Shown: in pieces, positions 14,701 through 20,898 of the stretch | Numbering within the stretch: position 1 is the first letter of the stretch | Layout: each line of letters begins with the position of its first letter | Source of the DNA: RUG11867 sp964553435 | Lineage (GTDB): Bacteria > Bacillota_I > Bacilli_A > RF39 > UBA660 | NCBI GenBank assembly: GCA_964553435.1 | Contig: CAZKKM010000020.1 | Location: 1 to 21,216 of the forward strand | Direction of reading: 5' to 3' | Length of the DNA stretch: 21,216 bases | Program-made: the position numbers and the translations under genes | The notes under the pieces: model-generated | Database searches by the model: none | The model's input: only the letters and a program-made list of their open reading frames with translations | What the model was told of the DNA's origin: nothing

Positions 14701-15647
14701 AACTCTGGAAATCCATCCCCGTTTGTATCACAGTTCAAATCACACTTGCCATCCCCGTCTTTATCTTGGTTCATGAGATGATCATCTGGTTTTTTATCCC
14801 CATCTTTATCGATGTTGAAATCGGGCTCACCATCACCATCGTAATCGATGTTCAAATCCGGTATCTTGTCCCCATCGGTATCGATGTTGATATCCGGCTC
14901 ATTATCTCCATCGGTATCTATGTTGATGTCCGGCCGACCGTCTCCATTGGTATCTATATTAATATCGGGTATCTTGTCCCCATCGGTATCGATATTGACA
15001 TCTGGTTTCATATCTCCGTCGATATCTATATTGTAGTCCGGTAATCCATCGTCGTTCGTATCACAATTGACATCACAAACGGCATCGTAATCTAAATCGA
15101 TGTTCGTTTCTGCTCTCTTATCCCCGTTTGTATCGCAGTTCAAATAACAGAAATTGGTATTATCGAAGTCCAAATCGATATCAGGTCGACCATCCCCGTC
15201 TACATCGCAGTTAAAATCGCAAAAACCATCTCCATTTAAATCTTTGTTGACGAGATTCGTGTCAGGTATTCCGTCCCCATCCGTATCCAAATTCCATCTC
15301 GCAATTCTGTCGTTGTGATAATCTATATTGATGAGATAAGTTTGACCGTCAGCGCCGACGACTAGACAGTTGATATCGCATATTCCGTCTCCATTCAAAT
15401 CGACATTGGTATCTATGACACCATCATTATCCATATCACAATTCAACGTACAAGTATTATTGTTGAACAATGAAAACGACATCATAAAGAACATGACGAT
15501 GAGCAACAACAAGATGATTATGATTATTATGAAAAGTTTTTTTCTATCTTTTTCATCTTCTTTTATCAGTTCATCTACTTGTCTTTCGACTTCTGCCTGT
15601 TCTTCCTTCATGACATCCACTTCTAAATCTCGAGTATTCTTATCCAT
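11751..15647 (-). CDS. Giant membrane-anchored calcium-repeat (TSP3-like) stalk protein with TasA-like tip
   Basis: A 1298-residue protein. Residues 1-37 are charged and probably cytoplasmic. Residues 38-60 are an uncleaved signal anchor (KKLFIIIIIILLLLIVMFF). Residues about 66-1065 are 13-residue DxDxDGxxDxNxD repeats of thrombospondin type 3/EF-loop type, in a Cys form (GKCDLNCDTNGD) and a Pro form (GKPDVNIDTDGD). Residues about 1072-1152 match a cadherin-like beta-sandwich (SMNPIFDRNKTSYVVKVPSG, then GIKKTYTVLIERE). Residues about 1160-1298 look TasA/CalY-like (GTQSFTVENATNESVVYSIS, then LETGVNQDVDMGKSFFASV). No sorting signal is seen. It should be a long calcium-stiffened stalk, possibly disulfide-linked. 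GAGGAG lies 7 nt before the start. The sipW-type gene follows. Confidence 0.85.
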   Translation of the reverse strand: MDKNTRDLEVDVMKEEQAEVERQVDELIKEDEKDRKKLFIIIIIILLLLIVMFFMMSFSLFNNNTCTLNCDMDNDGVIDTNVDLNGDGICDINCLVVGADGQTYLINIDYHNDRIARWNLDTDGDGIPDTNLVNKDLNGDGFCDFNCDVDGDGRPDIDLDFDNTNFCYLNCDTNGDKRAETNIDLDYDAVCDVNCDTNDDGLPDYNIDIDGDMKPDVNIDTDGDKIPDINIDTNGDGRPDINIDTDGDNEPDINIDTDGDKIPDLNIDYDGDGEPDFNIDKDGDKKPDDHLMNQDKDGDGKCDLNCDTNGDGFPELNLDIDDDGKCDLNCDTNGDGKADLNIDTNHDKKCELSCDTNGDGKCDVNCGLINKDTNGDGKCDLNCDTDGDGIPDRNIDSNNDGKCDLNCDTNGDGRCDLNCDTNGDGKPDLNIDTDGDGKCDLNCDTNNDGKPDNFVDRDGDGKCDINCDTDGDGIPDRNIDTNGDYMCDFACDDDGGIRNPINQDTDGDGKCDINCDTNGDGRPDVNIDNDGDGKPDTNIDTDGDNKPDVNIDTDKDGKPDVSVDKNDDDKPDANLKDKEQCVKNCDTDGDGIPDKNVDLDGDGKCDLNCDTNGDGKCDLNCDTNKDGKPDVNIDTDGDGRCDLNCDTNGDGKPDLNLDVNGDGKCDFNCDTNKDGIPDKNLAPKDTNGDGKCDLNCDTNGDGFPDTNLDLNDDGKCDLNCDTDGDGKPDTNLDVDKDLECDLKCDTNGDGKCDTNCGDINKDTNGDGKCDVNCDTNKDGIPDKNIDKDGDGKCDLNCDTDGDGRCDLNCDTNKDGKPDINIDTDGDGKCDLNCDTNGDGKPDLNIDKFGDGKCDFNCDTNDDGKPDKNLAPQDTDGDGKCDLNCDTNNDGFPDINLDLDDDGKCDLNCDTDGDGKPDTNIDVDNDGKPDVNIDTNGDGEPDDNKKDQGTGSGKCEVNCDTNNDGKPDTNIDTDGDGKPDMNVDTDGDGKCDLNCDTNDDGRCDTNCDTDGDGKPDTNIDTDGDGRCDLNCDTNGDGKCDLNCDTDGDGKCDYNCDTNNDGKCDYNCIDAINNANLKNLDVDGFSMNPIFDRNKTSYVVKVPSGTSKVTVRAEAENPKAKVEGIGTVNLTGDTTRVTVIVTSVNGIKKTYTVLIEREKEYIEPEEPPKSYFLKVDYYRSFFATDVKPGFEGTQSFTVENATNESVVYSISFKDVTNSFVGKDLQYRIVKDGNNVVKDWTLAPKQDGPITGQIIIGPGETANFDVEYRFLETGVNQDVDMGKSFFASVVVSFDDTSVLKR
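12450..15450 (-). repeat. 39-bp tandem repeat tract encoding calcium-binding units
   Basis: About 3 kb of degenerate 39-bp units, each encoding a 13-residue DxDxDGxxDxN loop, roughly seventy units by eye. Units vary at synonymous positions (GAT/GAC, TGT/TGC), so the tract is not a recent simple expansion. Interruptions occur at, for example, APKD/APQD, NCGxINKD and a TGSGKCE segment. The repetition also keeps antisense frames open. Confidence 0.9.
12880..13879 (-). repeat. Higher-order duplication (564-bp period) inside the repeat tract
   Basis: Two segments, about 12880-13315 and 13444-13879, align at a constant offset of 564 bp. They share unit order and the same interruption (GAGCCAAATTCTTATC at 13037 and 13601, encoding DKNLAP). 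A more diverged third relative carries the NCGLINKD break near 14531, 1170 bp from the NCGDINKD break near 13361. Confidence 0.75.
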
Positions 15648-15678
15648 AATGATGCTCCTCTACTATATATATAAGTAC

Positions 15679-15707
15679 AGTATACCATATGCTCTAATCT
15701 TTATCAA
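15679..15707 (-). promoter_or_regulatory. Extended -10 promoter of the giant repeat gene
   Basis: TTGATA (complement of 15702-15707), 17-nt spacer, and TATACT (complement of 15679-15684) preceded by TGG. It lies about 32 nt before the start codon and looks strong. Confidence 0.7.
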
Positions 15708-15781
15708 GAACGAAGCGACTTTTAAAGAAAAAAAGAAAGGCAAAAACCAAGATATTATTCTACCGATTCCATTTAAAAATC

Positions 15782-16075
15782 TTACTCGATCATCTTGTCG
15801 AGAAGATTCGATATTCCTTGTGAATAATCGCATATCGAATTTTGAATTGAATTTATGAAGACGATCATAGCTTCGGCAAAGTCATCTTCGGTATAATCGT
15901 CATTCTTTAAATCTAAAAGTTCCTTGTTGACTAGAACTTCGTTGGGTATTCTCAATTCTTTGCATAGTTTGTTTGTAAATCCTGCCAATATTTGCAATTG
16001 GTCATATATGATACCCTGTTTTTCTTTCAAAGGCTGTGCCTTAAAGAAAGTCATATATTCATCAAAATCTTCCAT
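15782..16075 (-). CDS. Small helical protein of unknown function, third gene of an operon
   Basis: A 97-residue soluble protein, predicted largely helical and acidic (MEDFDEYMTFFKAQPLKEKQ, then YTEDDFAEAMIVFINSIQNS). I do not recognise it. AGGTGA lies just upstream of the ATG. It starts 6 nt after the stop of the preceding gene, so it is translated from the same message as the coiled-coil protein and the 187-residue protein. Only a pyrimidine-rich stretch follows; no clear terminator is seen before the promoter of the giant gene. Confidence 0.7.
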   Translation of the reverse strand: MEDFDEYMTFFKAQPLKEKQGIIYDQLQILAGFTNKLCKELRIPNEVLVNKELLDLKNDDYTEDDFAEAMIVFINSIQNSICDYSQGISNLLDKMIE

Positions 16076-16081
16076 ATATTA

Positions 16082-16453
16082 TCACCTAAATAATCTACTT
16101 AATTGCTCGGCAACTTCTTCTTTTGTCTTCTTGTTTGAGCCGATAGCTTTCAACCAAATTTTTTTGAACTTTTGTCTTTGCCTAAAAGCTAGAGATTGTT
16201 TTAATTTTGGCATGCCGTACAATCTTTGCCGATTCCTTGCTTCGCTTTCTTGTTCGTTATGAGAGTTTATTGGATACGAATCTATTTGACGGTTTAATTC
16301 TACTATTTGGGTTTCGATCATTTTGGCCCTGGCAGGGTCCGTGTACTTCTCGAAAGTGTAAGCTTGTGATTCACACCGATCTTTTTTAATAGTTATTCTC
16401 TTAAGTTCTTCTTGTAAGAGATCTCTTCGTTCTTTTAATTCTTCTACTTTCAT
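16082..16453 (-). CDS. Coiled-coil protein of unknown function, second gene of an operon
   Basis: A 123-residue protein. Residues 1-62 are heptad-rich coiled coil (VEELKERRDLLQEELKRITI, then KMIETQIVELNRQIDS), followed by a basic segment (FRQRQKFKKIWLKAIGSNKK) and a short acidic-to-basic helix. It has no signal or membrane segment. It lies 12 nt downstream of the first gene and 6 nt upstream of the third. The basic half could bind nucleic acid or an acidic partner such as its two neighbours; this is inference only. Confidence 0.7.
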   Translation of the reverse strand: MKVEELKERRDLLQEELKRITIKKDRCESQAYTFEKYTDPARAKMIETQIVELNRQIDSYPINSHNEQESEARNRQRLYGMPKLKQSLAFRQRQKFKKIWLKAIGSNKKTKEEVAEQLSRLFR

Positions 16454-16465
16454 CGAATTTACCTT

Positions 16466-17029
16466 CTAAATCTTAAAATCGGACATCGCTTGAGCCATGG
16501 CATCAGAGTTTAACGTGTTTTTAAACCTCTCTATTTTGGCGAGAGAATCCTTCATTTCGTCTGTAAGATTTGCATATAAATCCGAGTCTATCGCATTTTT
16601 ATGTTCATCCAATTTTTTTTGACATTGGTTCAAGTGCCATTCGATATTCCCTACATTTTCAGGATCCCACCCGACCATTTCATCTAATTCATCCACATAC
16701 GATTCTATTTCGTCCGCTAGTGATACTACATCGAAATCTTCTTCTTTTGGTGCCTGTTTTTGATTTGTTTTGGGATCTATGATACTGTCGACCCATTCAT
16801 CTAAACTCGGATTATCGTATCTCATATCATCCACTATGTCGAGTGCTTTGAGAAATGCCTCATCGACATTTTTGCTTCCACGTTCAATAAATCTATAATA
16901 TTGCATGACTTTGGTCCATAAATGCATGAATTCATCCTTATTGCGTTTGATTGCTTCTCCAGCATCGCCAACTGCTGTGAGTTTCTTGGCCCAACTTTCC
17001 AGTTCTTTCAGTTCTTGTTCATATGGCAT
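16466..17029 (-). CDS. Acidic helical protein of unknown function, first gene of an operon
   Basis: About 187 residues, acidic and mostly helical (YEQELKELESWAKKLTAVGD, then VSLADEIESYVDELDEMVGW), with no signal or membrane segment. No known family is recognised. ATG at 17029 is the better start: GGAG lies 10 nt upstream, while an in-frame GTG at 17038 nearly touches that site. It opens a three-gene unit with 6-12-nt gaps, so the products likely act together. Confidence 0.7.
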   Translation of the reverse strand: MPYEQELKELESWAKKLTAVGDAGEAIKRNKDEFMHLWTKVMQYYRFIERGSKNVDEAFLKALDIVDDMRYDNPSLDEWVDSIIDPKTNQKQAPKEEDFDVVSLADEIESYVDELDEMVGWDPENVGNIEWHLNQCQKKLDEHKNAIDSDLYANLTDEMKDSLAKIERFKNTLNSDAMAQAMSDFKI

Positions 17030-17050
17030 ATCACTCACACTCCTATGATA

Positions 17051-17080
17051 ATTGTAACATATTCCTTATTTTATTGTAAA
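17051..17080 (-). promoter_or_regulatory. Promoter of the three-gene unknown operon
   Basis: TTTACA (complement of 17075-17080), 18-nt spacer, and TACAAT (complement of 17051-17056) preceded by TGT, an extended -10. Confidence 0.55.
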
Positions 17081-17115
17081 ATTTATCGACAATTATGTTT
17101 ACGAACATTTACAAA

Positions 17116-17140
17116 ATAGACGATCTATTCGATCGTCTAT
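17116..17140 (-). terminator. Terminator, possibly bidirectional, after the split membrane-protein gene
   Basis: A perfect 10-bp stem, ATAGACGATC (17116-17125) with GATCGTCTAT (17131-17140) and a 5-nt loop. T-rich sequence follows on both strands. It starts 9 nt after the stop at 17149. Confidence 0.85.
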
Positions 17141-17148
17141 TTTTACTT

Positions 17149-17970
17149 TCAAACTTTCGCTCTTTTAGATGGAATGAAGTTGTTTACGAACTTAAATGAT
17201 TCTCTATTCTTTACATAAAGATAACCGAATATACTGAAGAAAACAGCTCCCAAAAAATTCACGAACAAATATTTCATCGTATCGATTAACCCTATATCCA
17301 AATATCCTCCGTCTATTCTCGTCTCTATTTGTTCTCCATTTGTTCCCTTGCAATAAAACAACGTTTACTCGATACCATCATATTGCATGGCGATGTTCTT
17401 ACCTTCTTCGTTCATGAGTACAGAATTGATACTCGTGACGATTCTATCTTTTTGCATATCGGTCTTGAAATATTTATCGGCACCATATTCGAAGAATTCC
17501 CAAAGAACTCCGACGGTCATCGAAAAACAAAAAGCCACTATCGCCAAGAAAAGAGGAGTCAGATTGACGTTCTCGACGTTGTTGTTCAATAGATCGAAAA
17601 GAGCAAATCCTACACCTGCTGCCAAAAATCCATTCAACGTATGCAGTATCGTATCGAAATAAGGAATCATACCATAGAAATTGTTTATCTCTCCTAAGAT
17701 CTCAGCTGAAAATATGAAGAGCATGATTATGATTTCCATAGTATTCGGCAATTCTATTTTGAAATGGTGTTCTATGAAGAAAGGCATCATAAACAAGATG
17801 AGCGATAATAGACATAAGAAGGCATTGTTCATATCTCCGCGAACGAACTCGAGTATCATACATAAGATGACTAGTGCCCGCAGAGTAAAATAGACTGCTA
17901 TGCTACTGCGATTACTTTCTTTTCCTATCCTCTTCAATTCTTGATGAAATTTTCTTCTCTTGGTTTTCAT
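17149..17970 (-). pseudogene. YjdF/DUF2238-like membrane protein split by an in-frame TAA
   Basis: Two adjacent frames read as one protein. The 201-residue part (17365-17970) has several membrane helices and conserved-looking segments (YFDTILHTLNGFLAAGVGFA, then GVLWEFFEYGADKYF), and ends DGIE-TAA. The next codons continue in the same frame as TLFYCKGTNGEQ, then GGYLDIGLIDTMKYLFVN and FLGAVFFSIFGYLY, the usual C-terminal end of this family. A change of AAA to TAA (17365-17367) would explain the break. The downstream piece would have to restart at TTG (17361) with no ribosome binding site. GGTGATG precedes the ATG at 17970. The family name rests on motif memory; the split itself is plain. The function of the family is not established. 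Confidence 0.72.
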
Positions 17971-17995
17971 AAGACATCACCACTTTGTTGATGCT

Positions 17996-18024
17996 ATTGT
18001 ATCAAAGAAAAGAAAAAAGGACAA
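17996..18024 (-). promoter_or_regulatory. Promoter of the split membrane-protein gene
   Basis: TTGTCC (complement of 18019-18024), 17-nt spacer, and TACAAT (complement of 17996-18001) preceded by TGA, an extended -10. Its intactness suggests the gene was expressed until recently, or still is. Confidence 0.55.
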
Positions 18025-18031
18025 GAAAATC

Positions 18032-18919
18032 TCATTTATATCGTCTTTTGATGATGTCGTCCTCTTCTAGCTCTCCAATTAAAAGACTCGATGCAGGATC
18101 GTGTAACTTTCTATTTTCACGTACCCTTCGTTCGTCGAAATTGGCATAACAATACTTACAAAAATGTTCGCACGTATTGTATGTTCCTATATCGACCATC
18201 GAAACACAATTGCATTTTCGCTCTTTGCGAGCCGTCCAATTCTTATAAGTTTTCCCTGTCAATTTGAAAGCTGCTTCATGCGAAAGACATTCTCCTCTTG
18301 CAAACCCGTATTCGACCAAATTCCTCTCTTCAAAACACGTCTGTACTTTCAAGTTGTGTGCTTTAGCACTTGCACTGAACGACTTGCCTATTTCTTCGTA
18401 ATCTTTTTCTGTAAATTCTCGAACTTGTAAGACATTCATATTGTGCCGCACGTTTTTATAATCGTCTATAAAAGATACGATTATCGTTTCCACACACCCC
18501 TCTATGAGCGAACACAACTTTTCGAAAGCTCTCTTGTGATATGCGATATCGTATGTGTCGCTCAAGAATATCGGATCGTACCTCACGAAAGTTCTCTCTG
18601 GCCCTACAATTTCGGAAACTCTCACTATGGCTTCCACGATCGAACTCTTATTTGGCACATTCACCTCGACATCTTTTCTGTATGGTGTCAAAGTAATTTG
18701 AAATATGACCGGTTTATCTATCTTCGGAAGATAATCCAGTATTGGCCAAGGATTCTTCGTGCAGAACAAAAATGCATCTACATCTTCCAAATAAATGCGA
18801 CTTACCAACTTCGGATTAAATGGGTTGCGCACGTCGAAAAAGCCTTCTTCCATGCGTCTTTTGAACCATTCGGAATAAAATGCTACTATGTCGGTTCTCC
18901 CGCTTACATTGAGTATCAT
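18032..18919 (-). CDS. DUF1848 family protein with C-terminal cysteine cluster
   Basis: About 295 residues. The opening ILNVSGRTDIVAFYSEWF, then DVRNPFNPKLVSRIYLEDVD and FLFCTKNPWPIL, is the signature of DUF1848. The C-terminal part has CNC, a short gap, then TCEHFCKYCYA, a cysteine arrangement like iron-sulfur-binding radical-SAM-type clusters. The biochemical role of the family is unknown; a redox or radical reaction on nucleic acid or a small molecule is possible. ATG at 18919 fits best, with GGGGTG 8 nt upstream; an in-frame GTG at 18928 has no spacing. An extended -10 TATAAT and a GACATG-C-CATGTC palindrome lie in front. Confidence 0.9.
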   Translation of the reverse strand: MILNVSGRTDIVAFYSEWFKRRMEEGFFDVRNPFNPKLVSRIYLEDVDAFLFCTKNPWPILDYLPKIDKPVIFQITLTPYRKDVEVNVPNKSSIVEAIVRVSEIVGPERTFVRYDPIFLSDTYDIAYHKRAFEKLCSLIEGCVETIIVSFIDDYKNVRHNMNVLQVREFTEKDYEEIGKSFSASAKAHNLKVQTCFEERNLVEYGFARGECLSHEAAFKLTGKTYKNWTARKERKCNCVSMVDIGTYNTCEHFCKYCYANFDERRVRENRKLHDPASSLLIGELEEDDIIKRRYK

Positions 18920-18940
18920 GAAGATCACACCCCACTTACG

Positions 18941-18977
18941 ATTATACCAAAAAAAGACACGGTTGACATGCCATGTC
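18941..18977 (-). promoter_or_regulatory. Extended -10 promoter and palindrome before the DUF1848 gene
   Basis: TGG-TATAAT (complement of 18941-18949) is an extended -10. No good -35 is present; instead GACATG-C-CATGTC (18965-18977), a perfect palindrome, occupies the -35 region. This is the usual place for a repressor or activator site. It may also act as a hairpin at the end of the upstream gene. Confidence 0.5.
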
Positions 18978-18985
18978 CGAATATT

Positions 18986-19906
18986 TTAATCTTCCGTCTC
19001 TCCGTACATTTTGCTTCTGGATTCGACTTGCAACTCGTAACCGTACTCGAACACGTAAGCCAAGGCGAACAAAGATAGAATATAAATTAGATTGAAAAGT
19101 TCGAATTCGACACCCAAATCCACACCTATGCACAGTTGTACTGCCGAGCCTGAAATGTAAGGTACGACTATAGTCGCTATCATGAAATAAGCCATCTTTT
19201 TTATATGTTCGACATTTTCCAATGTAAATGGAGTCTCTTCCCCGTGTATATTTACGAACAATTTCTCGAGATGAGAAAGAGCAAAATACAAAAGTCCCAA
19301 ATAGATGATGATGAAGAATAATACCACATCTCCGAAAAGCACCGCCTTTTTGATGCCATGCTCCTTTAACGCGTCTAAGAGATACTCGGTCGCCTTCTTT
19401 TCACTTCCTCGCAAAACGTAATCTTCCTTCCCGTCGGCGATGACGATCGTCTCGTCATCGTTTCGCGAAAAACTCACGTGTTCCTTCATGATGTAAAGTG
19501 TGTCATTTTCGTATTTGACATTCGCTCCTAAAAACGTTATGACTAAGACACTCACGATACATGCACATATCCCCACTAAAGAAACTATCTTACATATCCT
19601 CGATAAGACATAGATGGCCTTCGACAAACTTTTCATCTTTTGTTGTTTTTCTTTCTTAAATTTGACGACACTCCTTTTGACTTCTTCTCCCAACTCTTCG
19701 ATATCGCTCATATCTTCGTGAACTATCGTATTGAGCTTGCAATGAAATATCTCGCAAAGAGACAGTATTTTTTCCATTTCCGGATATGCTTCGGCACATT
19801 CCCACTTGGAAACAGATTGCCGTGAAACCCCGACCTTCTCGGCCAATTCTTCTTGTGAATATCCTTTCTTCTTTCTCAAATTCTTGAGATTATCTCCAAA
19901 TCTCAT
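18986..19906 (-). CDS. XRE regulator fused to a DUF2975-like membrane domain
   Basis: 306 residues. Residues 1-65 are a Cro/C1 HTH (FGDNLKNLRKKKGYSQEELA, then VSRQSVSKWECAEAYPEMEK), followed by a charged linker. Four membrane segments come next, at about 105-127, 193-213, 238-258 and 266-288, with an extracytoplasmic loop of some 65 residues after the first. The motif GEETPFTLENVEHIKKMAYF is typical of DUF2975. Membrane-tethered XRE proteins of this type probably sense envelope state or a small ligand and act on nearby promoters. ATG at 19906 is chosen, with GGAGG 8 nt upstream. It lies 84 nt after the 112-residue membrane protein and has no clear promoter of its own, so the three genes may be one operon. 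Confidence 0.83.
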   Translation of the reverse strand: MRFGDNLKNLRKKKGYSQEELAEKVGVSRQSVSKWECAEAYPEMEKILSLCEIFHCKLNTIVHEDMSDIEELGEEVKRSVVKFKKEKQQKMKSLSKAIYVLSRICKIVSLVGICACIVSVLVITFLGANVKYENDTLYIMKEHVSFSRNDDETIVIADGKEDYVLRGSEKKATEYLLDALKEHGIKKAVLFGDVVLFFIIIYLGLLYFALSHLEKLFVNIHGEETPFTLENVEHIKKMAYFMIATIVVPYISGSAVQLCIGVDLGVEFELFNLIYILSLFALAYVFEYGYELQVESRSKMYGETED

Positions 19907-19990
19907 CACACATTCCTCCTCTTTGCCCTAGAATCTACTCCACTTTTCTCTTTTTTTCTACCAACTTTCGGTTGCGGACACATTAAATAT

Positions 19991-20329
19991 CTATTCTTGT
20001 ACGATATCGATGCTCATTATGTCGACTAATCTGAAATATCTCGTGACGATTTCCCTCTTCGTCTCGTACTTAAAAACCAACCACGTATCTGCCACTTCAG
20101 TGATGATACCGGGAACACTCGAACCGACATTGAAAAGATACTCTTCCATTATGTTTTCTTGATCGATGTTCAAAGTGACTCGTTTCCCAACATACTCGCG
20201 AATAATTTTGGCCTTCATAGGAGCTTTCTTCCGTCTCTCGCTTTGGTCCTCTTCTTTTCTGCCCTCGTCGATTTTCCCTCCTAACCAAAATAACATTCCG
20301 ATTATGACGAATAATAAAAATCTTTCCAT
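19991..20329 (-). CDS. Small membrane-anchored protein with a domain like its regulator neighbour
   Basis: 112 residues: one N-terminal membrane segment (MERFLLFVIIGMLFWLGG), a charged linker, then a small beta-rich domain (YVGKRVTLNID, then GIITEVADTWLVFKYETKRE and RYFRLVDIMSIDIVQE). The domain matches, in pattern, the C-terminal half of the XRE protein encoded just upstream. ATG at 20329 is chosen, with AAAGGTG upstream, 4 nt after the stop of that gene; an in-frame TTG at 20356 has no site. Translational coupling suggests joint function. Not a recognised family. Confidence 0.7.
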   Translation of the reverse strand: MERFLLFVIIGMLFWLGGKIDEGRKEEDQSERRKKAPMKAKIIREYVGKRVTLNIDQENIMEEYLFNVGSSVPGIITEVADTWLVFKYETKREIVTRYFRLVDIMSIDIVQE

Positions 20330-20333
20330 TTTT

Positions 20334-20762
20334 TCACCTTTCCTTTTTTTCGACAATTTTGAACGAATAGACGAGATTCATATCTAAGAGTTTGGTAATC
20401 GTCTTCTTTCCGTCTCGAAACTGCAATTTTACAAAATTCTCGTCGATCGATATGATTTTACATTTGGCCTTCAACAATCTATAATCTTCGTCATCCACAT
20501 CGAGATATACTTCTTTTCCTATCAAATTCTGTAAAAGGGTATCCATGTTTTTACAGTGCACACTCAAATTCTCGTCGACCAAATCGCCGAGTGATACTTC
20601 GAAAGATTTTGCTAACTTGGCTGCACTTGCCAAATCGGGACTTGTGACATCCGCTTCCCAGCTCGAGATTGTCTGTCTCGAAACTCCTATCTCTTCCGCT
20701 AAATCTTCTTGAGTCCAATTTTTCTTTTTTCTGAACTCGACAATTTTTGCTCCTATTTTCAT
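20334..20762 (-). CDS. XRE regulator with a C-terminal small beta-barrel-like domain
   Basis: 142 residues. Residues 1-66 are a Cro/C1 HTH (IGAKIVEFRKKKNWTQEDLA, then VSRQTISSWEADVTSPDLAS). Residues about 78-142 form a beta-rich domain (IGKEVYLDVDDEDY, then CKIISIDENFVKLQF and DMNLVYSFKIVE) resembling a small SH3/Sm-like barrel. ATG at 20762 has AGGTG 6 nt upstream; earlier in-frame starts overlap that site. A TATAAT with a weak TTTATA -35 lies upstream near 20785. It is followed at 4 nt by a membrane protein with the same kind of domain, so the regulator may be sequestered or signalled to by that protein. Confidence 0.83.
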   Translation of the reverse strand: MKIGAKIVEFRKKKNWTQEDLAEEIGVSRQTISSWEADVTSPDLASAAKLAKSFEVSLGDLVDENLSVHCKNMDTLLQNLIGKEVYLDVDDEDYRLLKAKCKIISIDENFVKLQFRDGKKTITKLLDMNLVYSFKIVEKKER

Positions 20763-20864
20763 TTCCATCACCTGATCTCATTATATTATAGTGCATCCAT
20801 TTTGACTATAAAATATGTTTGACATTCTGTCCGATTTCTTTGACAAAAAGCCGAAATACAAAAT

Positions 20865-20888
20865 AAAAAGCGAGTCGCACTGCAACTC
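20865..20888 (-). terminator. Intrinsic terminator of the YbjQ-family gene
   Basis: On the minus strand GAGTTGC, loop AGT, GCGACTC (complement of 20872-20888, one G-U pair), then GCTTTTT. It starts 10 nt after the stop codon at 20899. Confidence 0.75.
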
Positions 20889-20898
20889 TTCGGACATA

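Noticed and set aside
19928..19976. CAAC-GAAA-type hairpin between the membrane-protein and XRE-DUF2975 genes as a terminator
   Set aside because: The stem is only about 4-5 bp and no T run follows on the minus strand, so cotranscription of the genes is more likely.
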